A DNA stretch of 64,000 nt from Haplomitrium mnioides. Its lineage: Eukaryota; Marchantiophyta; Haplomitriopsida; Calobryales. Below the pieces are notes generated by a model that was given only the letters and a program-made list of their open reading frames with translations, searched no databases and had not been told where the DNA came from. The stretch spans positions 49,400 through 113,399 of the forward strand of contig JBNGIS010008514.1 of assembly GCA_049999725.1 (NCBI GenBank), in the 5' to 3' direction. Positions 33,941 to 45,494 of this stretch are shown one piece after another; position 1 is the first letter of the stretch; the number at the start of each line of letters is the position of its first letter. A program made the translations under genes and the position numbers.

Positions 33941-34877
33941 ATGTTATTTTGCTATATAATAAAGTATTTTTCTTCACAAAATATTATTTGATTTGCTTAT
34001 TTACTTGTTGTATTCCAAATTCAGTTTAAGTATTTTCTTCACGATTCAATTTCTTTCACAAAATTATTTTTGAACAAAACATATTTGTTTTCATTCATAT
34101 TAGCAACAAGGTCTATGCATGCATGGAAGGGCCATGCGTCCAACTATTCAGCAATATGTGTTTGCCTAATCTTCAGCTGTCCATACGCATAGTGGCTTTA
34201 GTTGTTCAAGCTCGCGTGGGCTTCAGATCGTCCATGCACACATGGACTTTAGTTGTTCAAGCTCACGTCGGCTTCAATTTTCCAATCCTGCCTTGGCTTT
34301 ATTTGTCTTATCACAATTTGCTTCAACAATTTTCTTCCATCTAAACATTTGGGATCTAATTACAAGTTCTTGCACATGATAGCCTCCACATTCCACTCGT
34401 ATCTGGGTTGTAGTATTCCAAGTCAAAAGTTGCTTGAATAGTTTCTACGTACATAAGCTTTAAGACTACAGTTCAAAGTTCTATCGTGTTTAAGCATTTT
34501 TTTGATTTAATTTGTTTCTGAAAAGTTTGATTGTTTTCATCAAATTTTGAAATTAATGAAATCATGGTTAGTTTTGAAAATATTTAAGAACAAGTATGGT
34601 CTATATTTTGCACATTTTCTGTTCGGTGATGCTTGTGCGTTTTGAAGCAAAAATTATGAAAGCAAATTTGATAATATTCTCATAAGAAAATTTGTCTTCA
34701 ATATATTGTGAACTTGACTCGGGCAATTTTGATATATAAAATTACATATTTTCTACAAATGAGCATTATTAGCATCAAAATCATGATTTTAGATGCTAAA
34801 ATTACAAAATTGGTTTTTGAGAGTGAAAACTGAAACATGAACCCTATAGAGGTTCTTGGTTCAAAGTAGCGGTTGTT
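33941..34877. repeat. E2 right subterminal region
   Basis: It holds a few palindrome units at 34108-34290 (CTATGCATGCATGGA, GTCCATGCACACATGGAC near 34229) and then AT-rich sequence with no gene. It ends in the terminal repeat, with an inner GAAACATGAACCC block echoing the inner block of the left end. Confidence 0.6.
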
Positions 34878-34881
34878 CTAC

Positions 34882-35803
34882 TTGAAGTGGACAGAGAAAT
34901 TTTTATGCTCAATTTTGATTCCTCTCAAGGCATATTTTGAAATCAAATGATCTTAAAAGGAAAAAAGAGAAGTTGATGTAGAGAAAGTGGTCTTTGCAAT
35001 AAGAGACAACATAAGTGAGAGATGCTATAAGTTCTTTATAGATTCTGATATTCAATGGTAGAAAGAATTTTTCCTTGCCCAACAAGAGATTGCAACCTAC
35101 ATACTTAAAAAGAAAAAGACAAGGACTCAAAGCAGAGTTCACCTTTCCACTTTTACAACCAGCAAATACTTGTAATAATTCTTAAAATGTTTGTCTAGGT
35201 TCTCATTTTGATGCTCAATTGATAGAGGAAGATGTTCTAATAGAGCATATACTTTCTACATATCGAGCAATCTGTGATGGAGCACCTATGCCGCAAGAAT
35301 GGACTGTTTCACATAACACTAGATACCGACACAAATTTGGCAGCCTACATGAGATGAAAGCCAAAATGTTTTTTTTCTGTTGTTGCATTACTCAATCCCA
35401 AAAGCAAACCGCTTTTGATTGCAAAAGTTCTCAAAGTTTTGTCGTTTGATGAGGAAGAACCTCCCAACCCAAAACAAGTATGTCTTCAATGGTTTTCTTG
35501 TGAGGCTAAGGTTGCCTTTTTTGGACAATACTTTTGAGAAATATTAGTAGCAACAAAAAGGAAACACAAATCCAAGTTACATATTGATGTATTTAACACA
35601 AACACAAATCACAATTTTGTCTTTTGATTTTCTTCTCACACAAAAAAAACCACTTTGTCTACCATTAAATCAAATCTATTTGAGTACGAAAGATAGAAAG
35701 CAATCAATCTTGACATGTTTGAAAGAGATTCAATCAATTTTATTAACACTGAGGTAGAGTCTATTGATATTGATGAATCTGAAGAAATTGATGCGAGTAA
35801 CTA
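34882..35803 (+). pseudogene. E1 gene B, carboxyl segment
   Basis: It resumes TTGAAGTGGACAGAGAAATT, exactly where the E2 insertion interrupted it. Text includes DVLIEHILSTYRAICDGAPM and, after a frameshift, KVLSFDEEEPPNPKQ with a FLEK/FDFLL tail as in E2 (23492-23968) and E0 (50314-50604). This C-terminal domain is the best conserved part of the gene among the three copies and may be a small chromatin- or peptide-binding fold; that reading is tentative. Confidence 0.65.
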
Positions 35804-36492
35804 AAGTCATTAAGAAACCCCATTGTTTATTGTGTACTTTCAATTTATATTGTAATTTAAGTTTATTTTTTTATAAAGTGCCTCATAATGTTATCAAGAA
35901 ATTTCTTGAATTTATATGCTACCTTGAACATTTCAGTGTAAAACATTCCAAGTTCATTTTTATCTTCCATGAATGAAACTTAAACATTTTATCATAAATT
36001 TCATTTGGTTTGCGAAAATGTTTTTAATCCAAAATATAATTATATTCTTTTCCTTTTTATTGTTTTCTCAAAGAGTTTAATGTTTTAGTATTGTTGAAGC
36101 GTCTGCCCAAATTGACTACTTAATCCTTTGCTTGCAAAGACTTTCATGTAAAACTTGAAACTTTTTGCGTGCTTTGACTATGATGGAGAGCTTGAACCCC
36201 TTTTACTCTTAGACTCTTATTCAAAAAAACCTAATTGTAAGAAAGCCTAGAGTTTGTTGTAGAAAATAGAACCTTAAGCGCATCTAGACTTTGATCTAGA
36301 AGTTTGAAGCCTATGCAAGCATAAACTTTGATGCAAAAGTCCAAACCTCATGTGCGCATAGACTATGTTGTGGAATTTAAACCTATGTTCAGCATAGTCT
36401 TTGTTGCTAAGTGTTCAGATGTTGAGCTCGAATTTCTATGTACGCATAGACTTTGGTGTGGAAGTCAAAGCCTTCAACACATATTAATTATG
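35804..36492. repeat. E1 right subterminal region, outer part
   Basis: From 36100 to 36490, repeat units of 35-45 bp occur, built of CATGTGCGCATAGACT or CTATGCAAGCATAAACT followed by TTGATGCAAAAGTC. This is the same arrangement as in the right arm of E0 (51120-51720). The short LTR element splits the region at 36493-36497; it continues at 41566-42026. Confidence 0.6.
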
Positions 36493-36497
36493 ATATA

Positions 36498-38449
36498 TGT
36501 AGTATAGTGGTGATCCCAACAATTTGAGATTTACCCTTCTCTGGGTTCTTTTACTCGGGGAGGACAATGGTTTTGTGACAAAAGAATCTTAATGCTCAAA
36601 GAAATCTTCACTTTCAGGATCCAAGACAATCCAAGTTGACAATTGCCTTCTCCGGGCCCCAAATCCGATTCCAAAATTTAAAATCGGATTACACCAAGCC
36701 CGAAAACAAATTCCGAAGAACTGCTTCTGGTTATATCTCACACTTTCGAAGCTCTGCTTCTGACCCTCTTCCGCCAAAAATTCGACGCCTCAGTCAATTG
36801 GGAAGTTGGAATGCCTCGTCCTTCTCTGTTCTTAATTGCATTTTCCTCGTACGTTGACCTTACAACTACGCGACACCTTTGTTGATGTCTCTTCTGACTT
36901 TTCTCGCTTCTCGACAAATCGTACACCTCGGAACTCAGCCGTCCGACGCCGTTTTCCTCCTGGAAGCTTGACCGTCGTTCCGCTAGTTCCTTCGGACTTT
37001 GGAAATCCCTCTTTGGACTTAAGCTCAACCCCTTCCAAATCTGAACTTCTGACTTCTAGCGTAAACTTCCGCTATACACCTCCTCCCGCCACATGTCCTT
37101 CCGATGCTTCGGATCCTTCTCATCCTTTTTCCACGTTCGCTCTTCTAATTCCCACTTCCACCAAATTTGTGCTTTATTTATGCTCGCGCATCATCCAAGC
37201 AATCCGTTTTCTCCCTTGCGAATCACAATGACAAAGGAGAAGCTTCTTTGGCTCTCCTATCTTCTTCTTTCCCTTCTTCGTCTTTTTTCGTAACCAGTTA
37301 TGCCGGGTATTTGGATTTACAATTCGCACCTTGAGCAAAGGATTGGAAATTCTCTGTGATTCCTAGTCTGTCGACTAGAACTCAACCCCACAGATCTGTC
37401 GATCTGCACAGCTAATTCTCGCTGATTCTTCACTTTCATCCTTTTGCCTTTTCTACAAGGCTCCTACTCGCCTCAACGATTAGGTAGGCCCTATGATCTG
37501 CTCGGGATACACCTCCCTACCACAGTCGACTCCCTTCCTGGGCAACTTTGCTGATTTTAAACACATCATCCATTCAAAGTCAAATTCCGAAAAGCTTAAA
37601 CCGATTCTGCCTTCTTTCTCCATACGACAATCCGCACATTCACATGAACAAGAAGGCAATCAAATTAAGTTCATTTCCTTCATCCAAAACAGATTTCCTT
37701 TATGTTCCCGCTCAGGCGTATTCTCTTCCTTACTCTAGATCAGTTGACAGAATACAATCTTTACACAACTCGAAATCTTCTTGAATGAATTCTTTACTTA
37801 GCATATGGCACAAAATAGCCACCGCTTCTATAATCTGCAGAAGCAACCCTCAGTTTAAATTCCTGAGGAGACTTATGCAAAAAAAAAATATCCAAAACGA
37901 CACTTCTGAACCGACCGACGCAGCGCTTCCTGCATCAAAAGGAACATCTGAATCCTCTCACAACCACATCTCCTCAAGTCTTCAAAGCAACTCTATAGTC
38001 GGCCTTTGCCTCAATCAAACACTTTTTCCCAAGTTCCTTCTTCATAGACCAAAAACTTTCAAGCACTCAAAGAAATAAGGAGTTAGAAGGCCTAATCATG
38101 CATCTTCCATTTGTTAGCAACCTTCCATAATACCAGCAGACGGAGCCCTCTCGAATCCGACATCGGACACCTATCCAACCGTTGGACCTTCCGAAGCAAT
38201 CTCGGACTTCTTCCGAATCCTCCTTTTGGAAATGTTCTTGAAGCACACTTCAGATTTGGATATTCAATAATACAAAGAACTTTCCGCTGATCTGACCCCC
38301 GATTCTAACTTCTCATCTTCCACAGATTCCCACAAAGAGATTTTTTTTCCCAATTTTAATCTTCTCTGAAGCTCTCTGCAAGCTCCTTTTGCTTTAAATT
38401 CTTCTAAGTAGGCTCATTTCCGAATAATCCTGTGGAACTTTGCGTCACA
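36498..38449 (-). repeat. 3' LTR of the short-bodied element
   Basis: 1952 bp. It aligns over its whole length with 38995-41560 once a 614-bp block is left out of the latter. Open frames within it are not supported as genes because they are not conserved in frame between the two LTRs. Confidence 0.88.
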
Positions 38450-38994
38450 TGCTCCCCCTCTTTATTGCCCAGCGTCCTTGCAAGCATCACTTTCTCCTCT
38501 GAGTTTTTCATCTTTCATCTCCCTGGATCTTATCCACCGATGGTTCATCTGGGTGTGGCTCCCCCTCTCTACTCATGAAACTGAGGTGCTTCACTTTCAG
38601 CTCTTCTCTCTTCTTTGACTTGACTCGAGTCGCTCTTATTCAATATGCCACAATCTTTGAATTCCAGGATCCCATTGTTCATAAGCATTTTCAAATGGAT
38701 TACTGAATTTCACAACATTGACCAACGATTCATCCATCAAGCTATAGAGAGCTTTTGAGTATGAATTTCGATGTCTTCTCTTTTGCTCCTCCAACTTGGA
38801 TTGATACCCAATATTGAACGATGAGCTTCTCACGTAATTCCGATGCATACTCAATTCGCCTCCAACTAGGGAATTGAACTGTAAAGCTCTTATTGATTAT
38901 CCCAATTTGTTCATCAAGATTTCCTCTGAAAAGCAATTTTTTCCTCCTGTCACCAAACCGTTTGCCTCCCCGGCAACGGCGCCAAAAATCTCTA
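38450..38994 (-). other. 545-bp interior of the short-bodied LTR element
   Basis: On the minus strand it starts after a 10-base spacer with TGGCGCCGTTGCCGGGGA (38984 to 38967), complementary to the 3' end of tRNA-Asp. It ends at the purine tract AAAGAGGGGGAGCA (38463-38450). The short open frames in the middle (for example 38742-38936) resemble nothing I know. Confidence 0.75.
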
Positions 38995-41560
38995 TGTAGT
39001 ATAGTGGTGATCCCGATAATTTGAGATCTACCCTTCTCCGGGTTCTTTTACTCGGAGAGGACAATGGTTTTGTGACAAAAGAATCTTAATGCTCAAAGAA
39101 ATCTTCACTTTCAGGATCTAGGACAATCCAGGGTTGACAATCGCCTTCTCCAGGCCCCAAATCGGATTCCAAAATTTAAAATTGTATTACACTAAGCCCG
39201 AAAAAAAATTCTGAAGCACTGCTTCTAGTTCTATCTGACACTTCCGAAGCTATGCTTCTGACCTTGTTTCGCCAACAGTTCGACGCCTCAATCAACTGGG
39301 AAGTTGGAACGCCTCGTCCTTCTTTGTGCTTAATTGTATTTTCCACATACGTTGACCTTAAAACTACGCGACACCTTTGCTGACGTCTCTTTTGACTTTT
39401 CTCGCTTCCCGACAAATCGTACACCTCGGAACTCAGCCGTCCGACACCATTTTCCTCTTGGAAGCTTGACCGTCGTTCTGTTGGTTCCTTTGGACTTTGG
39501 AAATCCCTCTTTTGACTTAAGCTCAACCCCTTCCGAATCTGAACTTCTGACTTCTAGCGTAAACTTCCGCTATACACCTCCTTCTGCCACGCGTCCTCCC
39601 GATGCTTCGGATCCTTCTGATCTTGTTTCCACGTTCGCTCTTCTGATTCCCACTTCCACCAAATTTGTGCTTTATTTATGCTCGTGCATCATCTGAGCAA
39701 TTCATTTTCTCCCTTGCAAATCACAAGGACAAAGGAGAAGCTTCTTTGGCTCTCCTATATTCTTCTTTCCATTCTTCTTCCTTTCTCGTAACCAATTATG
39801 CCATGTATTCAGATTTAAGGCTTGCACCTTGAGCAAAGGATTGGAAATTCTCAGTGATTCCTAGTCCGTCAACTGGAACTCAACCCCACAGATCCGTTGA
39901 TCTGCACAGCTAATTCTCACCGATTCTTCCCTTTCATCCTTTTGCCTTTTCTACAAGGCTCCTACTCGCCTCAGCGATCAAGTAGGCCTACGATCTGCTC
40001 GGAATACACCTCCCTACCGTAGTCGACTCCCTTCATGGGCAACTTTGCTGATTTTAAACACATCATCCATTCAAAGTCAAATTCCGAAAAGCTTAACCCG
40101 ATTCTGCCTTCTTTCTCCATACGACAATCCGCACATTCACATGAACAAGAAGGCAATCAAATTAAGTTCCTTTCCTTCATCCAAAACAGATTTCCTTTAT
40201 GTTTCGGCTTAGGCGTATTCTCTTCCTTACTCTAGATCAGATGACAGAATACAATCTTTACACAACTCGAAATCTTCTTGAATGAATTCTTTACTTAGCA
40301 TATGGCACAAAATAGCCACCGCTTCTATAATCTGGAGAAGCAACCCTCAGTTTAAAGTCTCGAAGAGACTTAAAAAAAAACAAGAATATCCAAAATGACA
40401 CTTCTGAATCAATCGACGCAGCGCTTCCTGCATCAAAAGGAACATCTGAATCCTCTCACCGGATATGTCGACGAAGTCTTCATCCCGAAAATCTCGGCAA
40501 CAATCTTGTAATGATGACTGTATCCTTGTTTCTAATCCAAACTTTTCATATATTAGCTCTTTAGAAAGCCCTTAAAAAGATCTTTCCAATCAGCCTAAGA
40601 ACTCTTCCTTTGAACTTGAATTGACTCTTCAAATGCACCCTTCTGAAATTGTCATTTTTCCTAGTCCGAAAAGCGAAATGAAGCTCCAAATCCAATGCGA
40701 CACTTGTGATCAATATGCTCATGAATGATTGCCTGAATTTGAATCCGAAACCATGCTTTCATCTTCTCTAGATTTTGAATTGGATGTCTTCAGCTCTGAT
40801 CTTCCATTCCATCCAAATCCGAACTTTCTTTCGGATACACTCAGTCCGATGTTGCTCTTCGGATGCCCATAACTGCAGTCGTCTTGCAACGGCAACTGTG
40901 TTCTTGTTTCTCAACCAAAATGAGCGTGTAATGGCTCATTGGAAAGCTCTTAAGAAAGCCTTTCTTTTGGGCATGTCAAATTTGTATTTCAAGCAGAATC
41001 AGATCTTCAATGACAACCTGAAATATATGGCTTGAAATTGTCACCAATGTAGCCACGTGAATGCAAAACTCACAACCACATCTTCTGAAGTCTTCAAAGC
41101 AACTCTATAGTCGGCCTTTGCCTCAATCAAACACTTTTTCCCAAGTTCCTTCTTCATAGACCAAAAACTTTCAAGCACTCAAAGAAATAAGGAGTTAGAA
41201 AGCCTAATCATGCATCTTCTACTTGTTAGCAACCTCTCATGATACTGACAGACGGAGCCCTCTCGAATCCGACATTGGACACCTATCCGACCATTGGACC
41301 TTCGGAAGCCATCTCAGACTTCTTCCAAATCTGCCTTTCGGAAATGTTCTTGAAGCACACTTCAGATTCGGATATTCAATAATACAAAGAGCTTTTCGCT
41401 GATCTAACCTCCGATTGTAACTTCTCATCTTCCACAGATTCCCACAAAGAGATTTTTTTCCCAATTTTAATCTTCTCTGAAGCTCTCTGCAGGCTCTTTT
41501 TGCTGTAAATTTTTCCAAGTAGGCTCATTTCCGAATAATCTTGCGGAACTTTGCGTCACA
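38995..41560 (-). repeat. 5' LTR of the short-bodied element, with extra 614 bp
   Basis: The difference to the other LTR is one block of 614 bp at about 40455-41068, flanked by CTCAC at both ends (40455-40459 and 41069-41073). 2566 minus 614 equals 1952, the length of the partner. A microhomology-mediated deletion in the 3' LTR explains this better than an insertion here. Confidence 0.85.
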
Positions 41561-42026
41561 ATATACAACCCTCAACTTTCTACATACAAAGACTACCCTG
41601 TAGATTTAAGATTCTATACCACTTAAAGACTCTCTTGTAGAACTCAAAGCCTTTTTTTTTAGTAGACTCTAGTTTAAAACTTGGAGATGTTGGTCTGTTG
41701 TGACTCGGAAGTAAATCTCTAAAGCAGCTGGCCTTTTTGATCTTGAACTAAGACTACTTTGCATATTTGATACTCTGAATTATAAAAGATTTTTAATTAT
41801 TGAAACCTTCTAAAATATGTCCACTTCAACCTTTGCGTGCATGTATTTTCAAGTACAAAAGAAAGATTATTTCTTGCTTGAACTTGAAAATAGAGCTCCA
41901 AAATCCATGCAAGGCTTTGTTTTGTTGGTTACTGTGCCATAGGATTCCAAACTCATTCCTTTGACTTCTAGTCCAAAAAAGTTCTTGTTTTAAGTAGCCT
42001 ATTCATGGTTCAAAGTAGCAATTGTT
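41561..42026. repeat. E1 right subterminal region, inner end, and terminal repeat
   Basis: It continues the subterminal repeats (ACAAAGACTACC, TTGCGTGCATGTATTT near 41833). It then has a stretch close to the right arm of E0 (CATGCAAGGCTTTGTTTTG against 51898) and ends with GTTCAAAGTAGCAATTGTT at 42008-42026. Confidence 0.65.
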
Positions 42027-42480
42027 TCATTCAAACGGCGTACTCAAAACTTCACAAGCTCTAATAGAATTAAAATCTTGACAAGAATTCAAAGCACCTT
42101 GTTTTATCTTGACGATATGATTGAGGAGCACTCTTGTAGAATGTTGGTAGATAGTGGTAGCTCTAAAAATTTTACATCACTACATTTTACTAAGATAATC
42201 AAAGCAAAATATATGTCTATCAAAGCGAGTGTTGTAACTATGGCCAATGGCCAAAAGCATCACGTGTTTTGCTCTCAAAAGCCATTCCTTGTAAGGATTG
42301 GAAAAAAGTATGCAGAATCCATGCAATTTTTTATGGCACCTCTACAATATGACAATATGTTAGGATTTTCTTGGCTTGAAGATCAATCCGCTCAATTTGA
42401 TTGGGGAAAACAACAAGTTCAAGTTACCTTACAAGGTAAGAATTTCTTTTTAGAGTTTTCAACCCGTTGGTGAAGAAGCC
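42027..42480 (+). pseudogene. G1 gag end and aspartic protease
   Basis: G1 resumes after E1. The frame at 42078-42473 carries CRMLVDSGSSKNFTSLHF, the DSG-type protease active site of Ty3/gypsy elements, and LGFSWLEDQSAQFDWGKQQV. It is intact over about 130 residues. Confidence 0.85.
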
Positions 42481-43890
42481 TAAATAAGATCAACATATTA
42501 ATTCAGTGGAGCAAGAGTTGTTTGTCTTTGCTCTTTGGATCAAGCTCATCATGGACTTGAGTAAGAAGGGAAGAAAAATTATGCATACCTCAATGAAAGA
42601 TGATATTTGAAGTAGTTTGCAAAAGTGTTTTTGGAGGATTTGCCAAAGGGCTTACCATATGATCAAGGAATGCCTTTTCCGATTGAGTTGATACTAGGAA
42701 GTACTCTTTATAATCAATATATATATTGGTTATCACCACAAAAACTAGACGAGCTTTGAAAGACCTTGGCGGATCTTCTTGAGAAGGATTTCATTCAACA
42801 TAGTATTTCGCCTTTGGGAGCTCCGGTATTCTTTGTTCCAAAGAAATATGGTGGATTTTGTCTTTGTATAGATTATTGACCCTTGAACTATCAAACAATG
42901 AAGAATGCCTATACTCTACCTTGTATTGATGATTTGTTGAATTGAGTGGTGCGCAAATCTTCTCCAAGTTGGATCTTTGAAGCGGCTATTAGCAAATTCA
43001 GATCAAGCCAAATGATGTGCCAAATGCAACTTTTCACACAAGGTATGGGCACTTTAAGTGGAAGGTTCTTACATTTGGCTTTATTAATGCTCCAATGATG
43101 TTCATGGAATAAATGCATCAAGTTTTTGATGGGTTATTGGATAAGTCAGTGTTGATATTCTTGGATGATATCCTTATCTTTAGTAAAATTGAAGTTAAGC
43201 ATCGTGATCATCTCAAAAAAAGTATTGCAAAGACTATGTAATTGGAAGTTTTATTGCAAGAAGTCTAAATGTGAGTTTTGGAAGCAACAAGTGACTTACC
43301 AATGACATAAAGTATCTACTGATGGCATCAATATGAAGGAAGATAAAATTAAGGCTATTACAAAGTGGTCAACACCAAATGATGCAAAGGATGTTTGAGC
43401 TTTCAATGGACTACTAGGTTTTTATCAAAGATTCATCAATTACTATGCTCATATTGTTGCACCACTTACAGATCTACTAGGAAAGGAGGCAAAGTTTCAA
43501 TTGATATTCAAGAGCAAAGGGCATTTCAACAACTCAATGATGTAGTGTCTTCTCGTCCAATTTTACAACCATATGACCCAAAGACACATTGTATAGTTGA
43601 TTTTGATACCTCTAATTTTGTTGTTGGAGCAATGTTACAACAAGAGCTTAAGGATGGACTTCATCCGATTGCCTTCATGTCACGCGGACTAAATGCGACC
43701 AAGAGAAATTGATATGCAAGAGATAGAGAGCAGTTGGAAATGGTTTATGCTACCAATGTTGGAGGAACTATCTTTTAGGAAAGCATATACTTATACGCAC
43801 CGATCACAAACCCTTGTTGTAATCAATTCACTTGGAAAATATGACAAGTCGCCATCATCAATGGGAAGATCAGCTATAACTCTTTAACAT
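42481..43890 (+). pseudogene. G1 reverse transcriptase and RNase H
   Basis: Stops break the frame, but the order is clear: LLEKDFIQHSISPLGAPVFF, the catalytic [10 protein letters not shown] near 43157, then TKWSTPNDAKDV, FYQRFINYYAHIVAPLTDLL and RNase H text QPYDPKTHCIVDFDTSNFVV and HPIAFMSRGLNATKRN. The gypsy YxDD box is FLDD here. Confidence 0.85.
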
Positions 43891-44950
43891 CTAATTGGAG
43901 TACAAGCCAACAAGGTTCCACATCATTCTTGTTGCATTCTCACAAAGACTAGATCATCGACTAAATACATTGGAAGTTGCAAACCTTAGTATATTACATC
44001 TTAATGAAGCAATCAATGACAACTTTTGACAAAAATTAAGGAAACATGTACTTTTTAATGTTGTTAGGGCATGTGTGGCGGTCAAAGATAGTCAGCATTA
44101 CAACTTTTCCATTTGGGATGGTATTCTCCATCAAAGCTATCAAATATATGTTCCACAAGATGATGCGCTTTGAATGACATGTTTACAAGAAGTACATGAT
44201 ATTCCAATCTATGAGATTCTTAGGGTAGATAAAACTATGAAGTTGCTTCAACGCACTTGGTGGTGGCCAAACCTAGCTTGAGATGTTCATAGCTTTGTTC
44301 ATTCTTGTGAAAGTTATCAACAAAACAAAGCTTCAAATCCAAAACCATGGGATCTTTTTCAACCACTACCAATTCCTATTGCTTGTTGGGAACATGTAAG
44401 TTTGGATCTTGTCACTTTTCTTTCAACTACACCTTGTGGGTTTATTGCTATTGTGGTGTTTGTGGACAAGCTAAGAAAACATATTCATCTTCTAGCACCG
44501 ATGGTGGATACGGTGGATGCTCCATAGTTGTTAAAGATTTACTTTGACACATTCTTTTGTTATCATGGAATGCCAAAGGTGTTAATATCTGATAGAGGTC
44601 TATGATTCACTAGGAAGTTTTGGCGAGAGTTGTTCACACTTTTAAGTACCAAACTATATATGTCTACGACTCATCATCCTCAAACCAATGGGCAAACCTA
44701 ACGCGCAAATCACACTGTAGAGGATATGCTTCAAGAGTTTATCAATGTTCATCATACAGGTTGGGATAGTTTCTTATTGGATGTGGAGTTTGCATACAAC
44801 AACTCCAAACAAGCAAGTACTAGGCTTTTTCCTTTCTTTATTAATTCAAGTCAACATCCTCTTGTTCCCGATAGCTTGCTTTCTCCTTTCTCTTCTAATG
44901 TTCCAAGTCTTTCTACCTTTTTTTCTCATTTATCTTCCTCTTTGTAAGAT
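43891..44950 (+). pseudogene. G1 integrase
   Basis: The zinc-binding region is partly kept (VHDIPIYEILRVDKTMK, then HSCESYQQNKA). The catalytic core follows: WEHVSLDLVTFLSTT (first Asp), MPKVLISDRGL (second Asp) and STTHHPQTNGQT (before the Glu position, which is damaged). DTFFCYHG and FAYNNSKQAST also fit gypsy integrase. At least four stops are present. Confidence 0.82.
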
Positions 44951-45494
44951 GCCCAAAACCATCTTGTTGTTGCTCAGAATCAGCAAAAGCAATATGTTGA
45001 TAAACACTGTCATGATTTCTCTTATGTTTTAGATGACCACATTATATTTTCTACTCATGATCTTCCTTTGTCTTTTAATACTCAAGTCTATAAACTATCT
45101 CTAGCTTGGATTGGTCCTTTCTCAATTTCTCAAGTTATTTCTTCGTTGCATATAAACTTGCTCTTGCTCTCCATATGAAGATTCATCTTGTATTCCATGT
45201 ATCTAAACTTAAGCCTTTTGTTTCTAGTCCATCTTCTTTTCCAAATTGTACTCAAATTCCTCTTCCACTTATTGTTTTTTATGATCATGAAGAATCTGAT
45301 GTGGACCGTATTTTGGCTAGACGAATACTCAAGCATAGGTGACATCATCAAGTTCAATATAAAGTTTTGTAGAAGGGATATCTGCTTCATGGTTTTGTTC
45401 TAACCTTGAGGATGCTCAAGAGGTTATTCAAATATTTGAAACTGCCAGCAATGACAAAGACGTCATTGATTAGAAGGCAAAGATTATGTAATAG
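44951..45494 (+). pseudogene. G1 integrase tail with chromodomain
   Basis: After LAWIGPFSISQVI and HLVFHVSKLKPFV, the text DVDRILARRILKHR-stop-HHQVQYKVLWKGY is a chromodomain remnant. This places G1 in the chromovirus branch of Ty3/gypsy. A chromodomain normally steers insertion toward marked chromatin. Confidence 0.75.

Larger units (their letters stand above)
21891..34877 (-). mobile_element. DNA transposon E2 (two-gene, DUF7869-like), inverted in E1 gene B
   Basis: The ends AACAGCCACTACTTTGAACC (left) and GGTTCAAAGTAGCGGTTGTT (right) are near-perfect inverted repeats. CTAC lies directly outside both (21887-21890 and 34878-34881), and joining the flanks restores the gene B sequence seen in E2 itself. 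This is the cleanest definition of the family: 12,987 bp here, including an LTR/reverse-transcriptase insertion and a 400-bp gap. Gene B is on the minus strand and gene A on the plus strand, so E2 is inverted relative to E1 and E0. Confidence 0.85.
36498..41560 (-). mobile_element. Short-bodied LTR element with tRNA-Asp primer site
   Basis: Two LTRs (36498-38449, 1952 bp; 38995-41560, 2566 bp) flank only 545 bp of interior. Both start TGTAGTATAGTGG and end GCGTCACA on the plus strand, and the target duplication is ATATA (36493-36497 and 41561-41565). A primer site (38967-38984) and a purine tract (38450-38463) show that it reads on the minus strand. The interior has no gag-pol, so it is non-autonomous. 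Long LTRs with a tiny body resemble LARD or TRIM-like derivatives, though neither label fits exactly. LTR identity is about 90 percent by eye over the first 230 bp. Confidence 0.88.
6826..42026 (+). mobile_element. DNA transposon E1 (two-gene, DUF7869-like)
   Basis: The left end reads AATAGCCACTACTTTGAAC and the right end GTTCAAAGTAGCAATTGTT. These are inverted repeats of each other with a few mismatches. Flanks are CCAT (6822-6825) and TCAT (42027-42030), a possible 4-bp duplication with one change. Gene A (minus) lies at 7604-9830. Gene B (plus) is split over 10440-10878, 13286-13588, 20278-21886 and 34882-35803 by later insertions. Removing a solo LTR, a copia element, E2 and a short LTR element leaves roughly 8 kb. 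It is inserted in G1 gag. Confidence 0.75.

Noticed and set aside
36836-37231. Open frame of 131 residues rich in Arg, Pro and Ser
   Set aside because: It lies wholly inside the LTR of the short-bodied element; the sister LTR (39334-39696) keeps a similar frame only because the DNA is about 90 percent identical. No domain and no LTR-gene precedent here.
38995-39014. A functional tRNA-Asp gene
   Set aside because: Only the first part of the tRNA matches the LTR edge; no D-arm completion, anticodon or T-arm follows. The 3' match nearby is the primer site.
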